Part shown: piece by piece, positions 17,306 through 25,481 of the stretch
Numbering within the stretch: the stretch's first letter is position 1
Layout: every line of letters starts with the position of its first letter
Assembly: GCF_002482385.1 (NCBI RefSeq)
Contig: NZ_DLFW01000045.1
Coordinates: 1 to 64,000 of the forward strand
Length of the DNA stretch: 64,000 nt
Reading direction: 5' to 3'
From: Dysgonomonas sp. UBA7710
GTDB lineage: Bacteria > Bacteroidota > Bacteroidia > Bacteroidales > Dysgonomonadaceae
Notes under the pieces: generated by a model
What the model saw: only the letters and a program-made list of their open reading frames with translations
Told to the model about the DNA's origin: nothing
The model's database searches: none
Position numbers and translations under genes: made by a program

Positions 17306-18724
17306 TTAATATCTGTAATGTTCCGGTTTGAACGGACCTTCCACCGGTACTCCCAGATAATCGGCTTGCTCTTGTGATAATTTAGTGAGCTTTACGCCAA
17401 TTTGCTCAAGATGCAAGCGGGCAACTTCTTCATCCAGATGTTTTGGTAAGCGGTATACGTTCACTTCATAATCGTTCAGCCAAAGTTCTATCTGAGCCAG
17501 AGTCTGGTTTGTAAATGAATTACTCATCACAAACGACGGGTGTCCGGTAGCACATCCCAGATTTACCAAACGGCCTTCTGCCAGCAGGAAGATTGAATGT
17601 CCGTCAGGGAAGACGTATTTATCAACTTGAGGCTTAATATTGATATGTTTGATATTAGGGAAATTAACCAGCTTTTCTACTTGTATTTCATTGTCGAAGT
17701 GACCGATATTGCAGACAATAGCCTGGTCTTTCATGCGTGCCATGTGCTCGATAGTAATAATATCCTTATTCCCTGTTGTAGTAACAAAGATATTGCCTTC
17801 TTTTACGGCATCTTCCATAGTTGTCACTTCGAACCCTTCCATTGCTGCCTGTAATGCGCAGATTGGATCTATTTCGGTGACGATCACACGTGCTCCGTAT
17901 GAACGCATAGAGTGTGCACAGCCTTTGCCTACATCACCATATCCTGCTACTACAGCGACTTTTCCTGCTATCATTACATCGGTAGCGCGTTTGATCCCAT
18001 CGGCGAGAGATTCGCGGCAACCATACAGGTTATCGAATTTCGATTTGGTTACCGAATCGTTCACATTGATGGCAGGGATTAGCAGTTCACCCCGTTCCAT
18101 CATCTGATACAGACGGTGAACGCCTGTTGTAGTTTCTTCCGAAACTCCTTTCCATTCGGCAACCGTGCGATGCCAGCGGTTGTTGTCTTCCTTCAATATG
18201 CGGGATAAGGTATCTAAAATAACCTGTTCTTCGTGGTTGGAGCCTTTACGGTTTATGGTTTCTGAATTTTCTTCAGCTTTATATCCCCAGTGGATAAGTA
18301 ATGTTGCATCACCACCATCATCTACAATCAGATTTGGCCCTTTCCCTTCGGGAAAAGCAAGAGCTTGCTCTGTACACCACCAGTACTCTTCGAGTGTTTC
18401 GCCTTTCCACGCGAATACAGGTATGCCTGCGGCAGCTATCGCGGCAGCGGCATGATCCTGAGTAGAGAATATATTACAGCTGCACCAGCGTATGTCAGCT
18501 CCCAATTCCTTTAGGGTTTCGATAAGTACAGCAGTCTGGATGGTCATATGGAGTGAACCCATAATGCGTGCTCCTTTTAGGGGCTTTGTTGCACCATATT
18601 TTTTACGAAGCGCCATTAGTCCGGGCATTTCGTGTTCTGCTATTTCGATTTCTTTTCTTCCAAAGTCGGCAAGACTAATGTCTGCTACCAGATATGGTAA
18701 ACCGGGTAAAAGTTGTTTTGACAT
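17306..18724 (-). CDS. ahcY: Adenosylhomocysteinase (SAH hydrolase)
   Basis: 472-residue cytosolic NAD-dependent enzyme that splits S-adenosylhomocysteine into adenosine and homocysteine, clearing the product of SAM-dependent methylation. The family marks are DISLADFGRKEIEIAEHEMP at the N terminus, CNIFSTQDHAAAAIA, the NAD-binding VAGYGDVGKGCA, VCNIGHFDNEI, and the conserved C-terminal GPFKPEHYRY. Length is normal for a bacterial enzyme. It is the second gene of a minus-strand pair, 14 bp after manC. Confidence 0.97.
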   Translation of the reverse strand: MSKQLLPGLPYLVADISLADFGRKEIEIAEHEMPGLMALRKKYGATKPLKGARIMGSLHMTIQTAVLIETLKELGADIRWCSCNIFSTQDHAAAAIAAAGIPVFAWKGETLEEYWWCTEQALAFPEGKGPNLIVDDGGDATLLIHWGYKAEENSETINRKGSNHEEQVILDTLSRILKEDNNRWHRTVAEWKGVSEETTTGVHRLYQMMERGELLIPAINVNDSVTKSKFDNLYGCRESLADGIKRATDVMIAGKVAVVAGYGDVGKGCAHSMRSYGARVIVTEIDPICALQAAMEGFEVTTMEDAVKEGNIFVTTTGNKDIITIEHMARMKDQAIVCNIGHFDNEIQVEKLVNFPNIKHINIKPQVDKYVFPDGHSIFLLAEGRLVNLGCATGHPSFVMSNSFTNQTLAQIELWLNDYEVNVYRLPKHLDEEVARLHLEQIGVKLTKLSQEQADYLGVPVEGPFKPEHYRY

Positions 18725-18738
18725 GTATCTATTTTATT

Positions 18739-19821
18739 TTAAATATATTTTTCTCCATATTTCAGTTTAACGTCAGCAACAAATTGTTTGATGCGTTGCT
18801 CCTCTTCTTTCTTGCAGATAAGAAGGACGCCGTCGGCTTCGGCCACTATATAGCCCTCTAATCCTTGCACAACGGCTAATTTTCCGGACGGGAGGGTAAC
18901 TACATTCTCGGAACTGTCGAAAAATAGGGTTTCGGCAATTAATGTGGCGTTGGCATTTTCGTCTTTATCTGATATTTCATACAAAGACCCCCATGTTCCC
19001 AGGTCTGACCATCCGAAATCTGCTGCCTGTACATATACATTGGCAGCTTTTTCCATCACTCCATAGTCTATGGATATATTGGGGCAGAATGGGAAATTTT
19101 CATCAATAAATGCTTTTTCTTTGTCGGTTCCGAATACATCTAATCCCAGGTCGAAACGATTTGTTATTTCAGGCAGATATTGATGGAATGCATCAAGAAT
19201 TGTACGGTTGTTCCAGATAAAAATACCGGAGTTCCATAGGAATTCTCCACTTTCGTAGAATACTTTAGCCAATTCGAGATTTGGTTTCTCTGTAAATACT
19301 TTTACTTTAGTTACCCCATCTAATTGTTCTTCACTCATTTGTATGTATCCATATCCTGTTTCGGGACGGCTTGGGCGAATGCCAAGAGTCAGAAGAGTAT
19401 TATGTTTTTCAACAAAGGTGAATGCTTTTTGAATAATTGCAAGGAACTCATCTTCTTTGAGTATCAGATGATCGGAAGGGGCAACAACTATATTTGCATC
19501 AGGATTAAAAGAATTTATATGATAGGTGGCAAAAGCAATGCAGGGTGCAGTGTTTCGGCGCATAGGCTCTAGCAGAACCTGACTTTGATTCAGTTCAGGG
19601 AGTTCATCCATAACCATCTGGGCGTACTCATTATTTGTGACGATGTATATATTTTCAAGGGGGAGTATTTTCTTGAACCTATCTACGGTCATTTGTAAGA
19701 GAGAACGGCCTGTGCCAAAGAAATCCAGAAATTGTTTCGGACGGGCCTCTCTACTAAAAGGCCAGAAGCGGCTGCCTATACCGCCACTCATTATTACACA
19801 ATAGTTGTTCTTATTATCCAT
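18739..19821 (-). CDS. manC: Mannose-1-phosphate guanylyltransferase
   Basis: 360 residues, the nucleotidyltransferase-only form without a fused phosphomannose isomerase. It makes GDP-mannose from mannose-1-phosphate and GTP for capsule, LPS or glycoprotein glycans. Visible motifs are the N-terminal MSGGIGSRFWPFSREARPKQ, LEPMRRNTAPCIAFA, VAPSDHLI, FTEKPNLELA, WNSGIFIW and SIDYGVMEKA. It is the first gene of the manC-ahcY transcript, read from a consensus promoter that is divergent from the tRNA-Leu gene. Confidence 0.93.
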   Translation of the reverse strand: MDNKNNYCVIMSGGIGSRFWPFSREARPKQFLDFFGTGRSLLQMTVDRFKKILPLENIYIVTNNEYAQMVMDELPELNQSQVLLEPMRRNTAPCIAFATYHINSFNPDANIVVAPSDHLILKEDEFLAIIQKAFTFVEKHNTLLTLGIRPSRPETGYGYIQMSEEQLDGVTKVKVFTEKPNLELAKVFYESGEFLWNSGIFIWNNRTILDAFHQYLPEITNRFDLGLDVFGTDKEKAFIDENFPFCPNISIDYGVMEKAANVYVQAADFGWSDLGTWGSLYEISDKDENANATLIAETLFFDSSENVVTLPSGKLAVVQGLEGYIVAEADGVLLICKKEEEQRIKQFVADVKLKYGEKYI

Positions 19822-19838
19822 ACTGATTATAATTTATG

Positions 19839-19869
19839 CAAAGTTACATTATACGAATGTACAAACAAA
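19839..19869 (-). promoter_or_regulatory. Promoter of manC-ahcY (-33 TTTG, -7 TAACTTTG)
   Basis: On the minus strand TTTG (19869-19866) and TAACTTTG (19846-19839) are separated by 19 bp, the classic Bacteroidota spacing. Confidence 0.75.
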
Positions 19870-19934
19870 ACAAAAGAGAACAATAGCATTGAGAAAAATA
19901 TACAACTCTTTTATAAAAAAGTTAAGAAAGGGTA

Positions 19935-19964
19935 TTTGATATATGAAAATATTGTTTACTTTTG
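19935..19964 (+). promoter_or_regulatory. Promoter of tRNA-Leu (-33 TTTG, -7 TACTTTTG)
   Basis: TTTG (19935-19938) and TACTTTTG (19957-19964) with an 18-bp spacer, placing transcription start just before the tRNA. Confidence 0.8.
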
Positions 19965-19974
19965 CACCTCACAA

Positions 19975-20058
19975 GCCCAGATGGCGGAATTGGTAGACGC
20001 GCTGGTCTCAAACACCAGTGGATTCACTTCCATGCCGGTTCGATCCCGGCTCTGGGTA
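19975..20058 (+). tRNA. tRNA-Leu, anticodon CAA
   Basis: Acceptor GCCCAGA pairs with TCTGGGT, including one G-U pair. D arm TGGCGGAATTGGTAGACGC, anticodon loop CTCAAAC giving CAA (reads UUG), a long variable arm as in class II tRNAs, and T arm CCGGTTCGATCCCGG. A73 is the last encoded base; CCA is not encoded. Confidence 0.97.
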
Positions 20059-20066
20059 CAAATATC

Positions 20067-20108
20067 AAACGCTAAATTATTTATATATAAATATTTAGCG
20101 TTTTTGTT
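20067..20108 (+). terminator. Terminator of tRNA-Leu
   Basis: AAACGCTAAAT (20067-20077) pairs with ATTTAGCGTTT (20093-20103), followed by T-rich sequence. The remaining AT-rich gap up to 20388 shows no gene. Confidence 0.8.
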
Positions 20109-20388
20109 TTGACGTACGTGTCCGCAAATTGCTAATTAGTCAAACTTAATTCAAAAAAGTTATAGATTCCCCTGAGAATTACTTCATATTGTACTATAAT
20201 AAAATATCACAATTAATTGTTACCCTTTATATAAGAGGGACTCTTTGGCTTTATATCCTTATTATTTTTATATATAGCGGAAAATTTTTGCGATAATATA
20301 ATTTTATTTAAAATATTTCACATTATATAACAATAGTTAAAAAATAAACAATTATATTCATACTTTAAATCTTAAAACCTTAAGTAGT

Positions 20389-21249
20389 ATGAACAAGACG
20401 ATATTGTTGATTTTGGTATATTTATTTTGTGTTGTTCATGTATCTTCCCAAAATCCTTTAAAATTTGATCCGAACCTTATCTTGGAAAATAGTCGTTCTT
20501 TAGTGCTACCACCAAAGGCAAGCTCTACTGTATATGGTCAAGTAGCTTATTCAGTTCGTAAGGAAATTACAACCTCAACAGAAAAGGATATATATAAAAT
20601 AGAATTTGACTTGGTTTCTAATGAAAAAGGAAAGAAGCCATTTACAAATATGGTTGTAGGGAAAAGCCCGCATGGAGATTCTTGGTCTTTCAGGATACAG
20701 CACAATGAGTTTCATATAACTTCCAATACAGATGAGTCATTGCACTATATGAAAGTTTTTACAGTGGATCGGCCGAATGGATATGGATTTGGTCTATCTC
20801 AGAGATTTATTGCAGAGACTTATGATGGTTCTGTTGGTTGCCAAATCTCAAATTTGATAGTTACATATTATGAAGATCAGAATACAGAAGGGAATTTAAT
20901 CGTAAATAAAAATTTAGGAGTTAATGGTAAGATAGGCATTGGTGTTTCTTTTCCAAAATCAGAACTTGACATTAATGGTACTATTCGGGCAAAGGAAGTA
21001 AAAATAGAAGCTACAGGGTGGTCGGATTTTGTTTTTGCAAAAGATTATAAACTCCCTGCACTTTCAGATGTCGAAACTCATATCAAAGAGTATCGGCATC
21101 TTCCTGATATGCCATCGGAATCGGATGTATTGGAAAATGGTATTAGTATGGGGGAAATGCAGGCTAAGTTATTGCAGAAAATAGAGGAGCTGACATTGTA
21201 TGTGATAGAACTAGAGAAAGAAATAAAATCATTGAAGAGTAACCAATAA
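20389..21249 (+). CDS. Secreted protein with conserved Bacteroidota coiled C-terminal module, paralogue 1
   Basis: 286 residues, signal peptide (MNKTILLILVYLFCVVHVSSQ). The N-terminal region is beta-rich and specific to this paralogue (about 22-185). From about 190 the module LDINGTIRAKEVKIEATGWSDF, YKLP, HLPDMPSE, ENGISMGEMQAKLLQKIEEL and a final coiled coil appears; it is common at the C terminus of Bacteroidota surface proteins, where trimerization like that of tail fibres is suspected. No enzyme motif is seen. It is the first of three tandem paralogues, 10 bp from the next. Confidence 0.7.
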   Translation: MNKTILLILVYLFCVVHVSSQNPLKFDPNLILENSRSLVLPPKASSTVYGQVAYSVRKEITTSTEKDIYKIEFDLVSNEKGKKPFTNMVVGKSPHGDSWSFRIQHNEFHITSNTDESLHYMKVFTVDRPNGYGFGLSQRFIAETYDGSVGCQISNLIVTYYEDQNTEGNLIVNKNLGVNGKIGIGVSFPKSELDINGTIRAKEVKIEATGWSDFVFAKDYKLPALSDVETHIKEYRHLPDMPSESDVLENGISMGEMQAKLLQKIEELTLYVIELEKEIKSLKSNQ

Positions 21250-21259
21250 TTCAAAAAAT

Positions 21260-21940
21260 ATGAGGAAGATTTTTTTGCTAATTTCTATATCGATAACTTT
21301 CAGTGTATTAGCTCAGGATAAGTGCGTGTTTTATCAAGATAAGGTGTATGGGGATGTTTTATTAAGAAACTCAGACAGAGGAACAGGTGGGCGAGTATTG
21401 GTGCCTACTGTAGGCAATTCAGTAACAATAAATTTTGCGAATGACTTCTCTGGAGGAGTTGTTTTTGGAGGTTGGGGGAATAGATTGGATGCTTTAGCGT
21501 ATTTTGATATTAATGAATCTGCTCCTATTGTCTTCAACAAGAAAATGAAATCATCATCAATCTATTCTATTGGTAACATTGGAATTGGAATTGAAAATCC
21601 TAAAGAGCGCCTGGAAGTCAACGGCACTATACGTTCCAAAGAAGTGAAGATAGAAGCTACAGGATGGGCGGACTTTGTGTTCAACAAGAATTATAAACTA
21701 CCAACACTGCAAGCTGTAGAACAACACATCAAAGACAAAGGGCATTTGCCCGATATTCCATCAGAGAATGAAATTCTGGAAAATGGCATCAGTGTAGGAG
21801 AAATACAAGCTAAACTTTTACAGAAGATCGAAGAACTGACTCTATATATGATAGAACAAGATAGACAGAACAAAGAACTAAAGGAAAGATTAAGTATTCA
21901 GGAAACAGAGTTAAACAATTTGAAAAAGACATTAAAATAA
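21260..21940 (+). CDS. Secreted protein with the same coiled C-terminal module, paralogue 2
   Basis: 226 residues, signal peptide ending near VLAQ. The N-terminal part (about 20-115) is unrelated in sequence to its neighbours. The C-terminal half repeats LEVNGTIRSKEVKIEATGWA, HLPDIPSE and ENGISVGEIQAKLLQKIEEL, with a long polar coiled coil at the end. It sits between its two paralogues with 9-10 bp gaps, so the three are very likely co-transcribed. Function unknown. Confidence 0.7.
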   Translation: MRKIFLLISISITFSVLAQDKCVFYQDKVYGDVLLRNSDRGTGGRVLVPTVGNSVTINFANDFSGGVVFGGWGNRLDALAYFDINESAPIVFNKKMKSSSIYSIGNIGIGIENPKERLEVNGTIRSKEVKIEATGWADFVFNKNYKLPTLQAVEQHIKDKGHLPDIPSENEILENGISVGEIQAKLLQKIEELTLYMIEQDRQNKELKERLSIQETELNNLKKTLK

Positions 21941-21949
21941 TATATTACT

Positions 21950-22666
21950 ATGAAAAATAATATAATACTGATTATCCTATTTATATTATCTGTTGCAACA
22001 TATGCACAAGACCAGACGGTTACAGGTAATCTGCGGGTTAATCATAGTATAGTAACAAAAGCCGATATATATGTAGGAGAGTTTGAAGTCCCCGGTAAAA
22101 TGGGTTTAGGCTCTAAGTTATATTTTGGAGGAAATGACTTTAATACTGATTTTATTTGGTTGGCAAAATTCGTGAGTGAGGATAAAGCACGCACAGAACT
22201 TAGAGTAAATATTGGAGATGATTCTGGTATATCCGACAGATTCGTTGTTGGTAATATAAAATGGGATTCAAACAATACATGGAAAGACTGGTTCGTTGTG
22301 ACTGAATTTGGTGTTGGTATAAAAACATCTAATCCCAGTTGCGCCCTCGATGTCAATGGTACTATCCGTTCTAAAGAAGTGAAGATAGAAGCCTCTGGCT
22401 GGTCTGATTTCGTTTTCGATAAGAATTATGATTTACCGAAACTTTCGGATGTAGAAAAACATATAAACGAGAAACAGCACCTGCCCGGTATTCCATCGGA
22501 AAAAGAAATTCTGGAAAATGGCATCAGTGTAGGAGAAATGCAAGCTAAGCTTTTACAAAAGATCGAAGAGTTGACTTTATATGTCATCGAACAGGATAAA
22601 AAGATAAAAATTCTACAAAAAGAAAACATTTCAATAAAAAACGAATTAGTTAACCTTAAAAAATGA
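21950..22666 (+). CDS. Secreted protein with the same coiled C-terminal module, paralogue 3
   Basis: 238 residues, signal peptide (MKNNIILIILFILSVATYAQ). The variable part (about 21-125) ends at LDVNGTIRSKEVKIEASGWS, followed by HLPGIPSEKE, ENGISVGEMQAKLLQKIEEL and a coiled coil. Paralogues 2 and 3 agree most closely in DNA in this module, which suggests recent duplication or gene conversion of the 3' half with free exchange of the 5' half. It is the last gene of the array, followed by an IS remnant. Confidence 0.7.
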   Translation: MKNNIILIILFILSVATYAQDQTVTGNLRVNHSIVTKADIYVGEFEVPGKMGLGSKLYFGGNDFNTDFIWLAKFVSEDKARTELRVNIGDDSGISDRFVVGNIKWDSNNTWKDWFVVTEFGVGIKTSNPSCALDVNGTIRSKEVKIEASGWSDFVFDKNYDLPKLSDVEKHINEKQHLPGIPSEKEILENGISVGEMQAKLLQKIEELTLYVIEQDKKIKILQKENISIKNELVNLKK

Positions 22667-22787
22667 GTGATATTATAGTAAAGATACATATTGTTTTAGA
22701 ACTTTATTTCCGGCAATGAATTGAAATAGTCACGATTTAATCTGACAGTTACTAATAAAAACAGTAACATTATAAAAAGATTAAATA

Positions 22788-23545
22788 ATGACTACTTCAC
22801 AAAAAATCATTAAGAACAAATTAGGCGTTTTAGGATTAGCTCAACAATTAGGCAATGCATCCAGGGCTTGTAAGATTATGGACTATAGTCGGGATAGTTT
22901 CTATCGCTTTAAAGAGCTATATGAACAAGGCGGAGAATTAGCATTACAAGAAATATCTCGCGGTAAATCTGTTCTTAAAAATCGTATTGACACAGCTATT
23001 GAAGAACAGGTGGTAGTCTTAGCTATCGACAACCCCGCTTTAGGACAAGTAAGAGTTAGTAACGAACTAAAGAAAAAGGGTGGGCTGCCTCAGCAGGTGG
23101 TGTTCGTAGTATTTGGCTCAGACACAACTTACAAACCTTCCAATTACGTTTAAAAGCATTGGAAGCGAAAGTAGCTCAAGAAGGATATATATTGACTGGA
23201 TCACAGCTTATAGTCTTAGAAAAAGCTAAAGAAGAAAAGGTTGCTCATGGGGAAATAGAAACTTATCATCCATGCTATTTGGGGGCACAGGATACCTATT
23301 ATGTTGGGGACATCAAAGGTGTTGGACATATTTATCAGCAAACCTTTATTGATACCTATTCTAAATTCGCATTTACTAAGCTTTACGACAGGAAGAATGC
23401 TTTGGTGGCTGCTGATATGCTGAATGACCAAGTTGTTTCATTCTTTGACGAACATGAACTAAGATGCTATAGAAGTAGTTCTTTATATATACCTAATCCC
23501 GACATCTATAGCACACTGCCTATAGCTGATTGGTTTACAGAATAA
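22788..23545 (+). pseudogene. Broken IS481-family transposase
   Basis: The N-terminal part (22788 to about 23085) encodes the helix-turn-helix half of an IS481-type transposase (KIIKNKLGVLGLAQQLGNAS...SRDSFYRFKELYEQGGE). Around 23080-23095 the frame shifts. The correct frame continues with AGGVRSIWLRHNLQTFQLRL and the start of the catalytic core (YLGAQDTYYVG, FIDTYSKFAFTKLYDRKN, FFDEHELR). After about 23462 the similarity stops, and an unrelated tail runs to 23545, overlapping the sigma-factor stop. The distal DDE residues are missing, so the gene cannot encode an active enzyme. Confidence 0.8.
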
Positions 23546-24071
23546 TATAATCCTTCAACTTGATACGAAGTATTTTTAAAGATTTTGTTATGCGATATTC
23601 CACCGTTTTTATAGATATTCCGAGGTTTGCAGCGATTTCTGCATTCGTATTTTCTCCAAACCTGCTCATTTCAAAAACTTCTTTGTATTTTTCAGGCAAT
23701 TCTTTAATAGCGGACTGTATTCTGATTGCCAGTTCTTCTACCATGTAATAATCGGGGTCTTCGAATTGCTCTTTTATTTTTTCATATAATATCGTATGTA
23801 CTTTTTTTCTGTATTGTTGACTCCTGATTGCATTAAAAGTACGGTTTCTGGCAGCAACGAACAGATACGATTTCAGGGACGTTTCGACAGCCAGATATTT
23901 CCTCTTCTCCCATATATGCAACATGAGATCCTGAACTAATTCTTCAGCCTCAACGTCAGAAATAAATTGTGAGACATATTCGCAAAGAGGCGAGTAGAAC
24001 TTAACAAACATTTCTTTGTAAGCCCTAGTATCCCCTTCTTGAATCCCGTTTAGAAGCAATTGTTCATCCAT
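23535..24071 (-). CDS. ECF sigma-70 factor of the Bacteroidota PUL type
   Basis: 178 residues starting at MDEQLLLNGIQEGD; the frame is open further upstream but that stretch has no family features. Region 2 includes YVSQFISDVEAEELVQDLMLHIWEKR. Region 4 includes SAIKELPEKYKEVFEMSRFGENTNAEIAANLGISIKTVEYRI. Such sigma factors are held inactive by a FecR-like anti-sigma factor and released when a SusC-type transporter senses its glycan. It is divergent from that anti-sigma gene (196 bp apart), and its 3' end touches an IS remnant. Confidence 0.88.
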   Translation of the reverse strand: MDEQLLLNGIQEGDTRAYKEMFVKFYSPLCEYVSQFISDVEAEELVQDLMLHIWEKRKYLAVETSLKSYLFVAARNRTFNAIRSQQYRKKVHTILYEKIKEQFEDPDYYMVEELAIRIQSAIKELPEKYKEVFEMSRFGENTNAEIAANLGISIKTVEYRITKSLKILRIKLKDYIIL

Positions 24072-24266
24072 AATATTTAAGGTACAGACAAAGATAATTT
24101 TTTCATCAATAATAAGCATTAATAATGAGCATATAAAACTTTCAAGAAAAGTAGGGCCATTAAAATTAATAAAAAACTTGACTTGTAGTTTAGGGTGGTG
24201 CACAATATATGTGTCGTATATATAAAAAGCAAATTAAACCTATAGTAAATAGGCTTATATTAAAAA

Positions 24267-25298
24267 ATGGAATTAGAGGAAAAATCACATATTGAAATGC
24301 CAGATGAGTCGTTGCTCCTTAGATATATTACCGGAGAAGTAACGCAAGAGGAGAAGTTATTGGTCAAAGAATGGAGCAGGAAAGATACCGGAAATGAAGA
24401 ACTCCTTATTCAGCTGGCCCGTATATATTATGCTCAAAAGACACAGCAACGGATTAAAAACCGTGATACCGAAGCCGCATTTCGAATAGTAAATAATAAA
24501 ATTAAGAAAAAAGTAAGGCGTGTATTTCTCCAGCGGGTTGCTGTAGCAGCATCTTTCATTATCGGAGTTCTTGGTATAGGTTCTTTCTTCTTTCAATATT
24601 CGGGCTTGCAGGAGAGCTTCCTTCCATCCATGATTACAGTAGAATCGAATGACAATTCCCGCACCCGTCTGGTGCTTCCCGATGGAACGGAAGTCTGTCT
24701 TAATTCAGGAAGCAGCATCACATATCCGTCCCATTATACCGACAGTGAACGCAATGTTACTCTCACGGGTGAAGCATATTTTAAAGTGACTCATAATGAA
24801 GAGATACCTTTTGTAGTGAGCACCCTGGATAAGAAGTATCAGATTAAGGTGCTCGGAACAGAATTCAATATGCAGGCCTATAGGGACGACAACGTTATTC
24901 AGACAACGCTTATAGCCGGTAGTGTTCAGGTCGATATTCAGGGAAAGGATACGAAGACGGTCTTGTCGCCTTCACAAAAAGCAATCTATTCTGTACAGGA
25001 TAACGAATTGCAGGTCGTAACTGCCAATACGGATAGAGAGACAGACTGGATGTATAGCCGTCTGGTATTCAAGAAAACACCTATGCCGGAGGTACTGGCG
25101 CGATTGTCCCGTTTCTATAATGTGGAGTTCGATGTGAGAAATAAAATCATAAATACTTATACATTCACCGGAACCTTCGAAGACAAACCATTGTATCAGG
25201 TGCTGGATTATATGAGAATATCATCGCAGATAGATTATAATATAACTTACCAGAAAGATGAAAAAGGTACCAAATCTGTCGTGGTATTAAGACGATAG
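24267..25298 (+). CDS. FecR-family anti-sigma factor
   Basis: 343 residues. A cytoplasmic N-terminal part (about 1-85) ends in a single transmembrane helix (VAVAASFIIGVLGIGSFFF). The periplasmic FecR domain (ESNDNSRTRLVLPDGTEVCL, GEAYFKVTHNEEIPFVV) is followed by a DUF4974-type domain (KKTPMPEVLARLSRFYNVEF). It holds the ECF sigma factor at the membrane and receives the signal from the SusC N-terminal domain. It is the first gene on the plus strand of the polysaccharide locus. Confidence 0.88.
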   Translation: MELEEKSHIEMPDESLLLRYITGEVTQEEKLLVKEWSRKDTGNEELLIQLARIYYAQKTQQRIKNRDTEAAFRIVNNKIKKKVRRVFLQRVAVAASFIIGVLGIGSFFFQYSGLQESFLPSMITVESNDNSRTRLVLPDGTEVCLNSGSSITYPSHYTDSERNVTLTGEAYFKVTHNEEIPFVVSTLDKKYQIKVLGTEFNMQAYRDDNVIQTTLIAGSVQVDIQGKDTKTVLSPSQKAIYSVQDNELQVVTANTDRETDWMYSRLVFKKTPMPEVLARLSRFYNVEFDVRNKIINTYTFTGTFEDKPLYQVLDYMRISSQIDYNITYQKDEKGTKSVVVLRR

Positions 25299-25481
25299 AA
25301 CGAAAGGAAAACAACTCGAATATATATTGAAAACCAACTAACCTTAAAAATTTAACAGCCTATGAAAAAATAACCGGAAGAAATCTAATAAAAAAACACG
25401 GAAACATGTTACCAGCATATTTCCGCGCTAAAAAACAAATTCGAAAAACAATTTATTTTTTACTTAAAGCATAACAAAAAT

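Noticed and set aside
24072..24203. Longer N terminus for the ECF sigma factor
   Set aside because: The extra 44 residues are absent from the family and would run across the divergent promoter region; MDEQLLLNGIQEGD at 24071 is the normal start.
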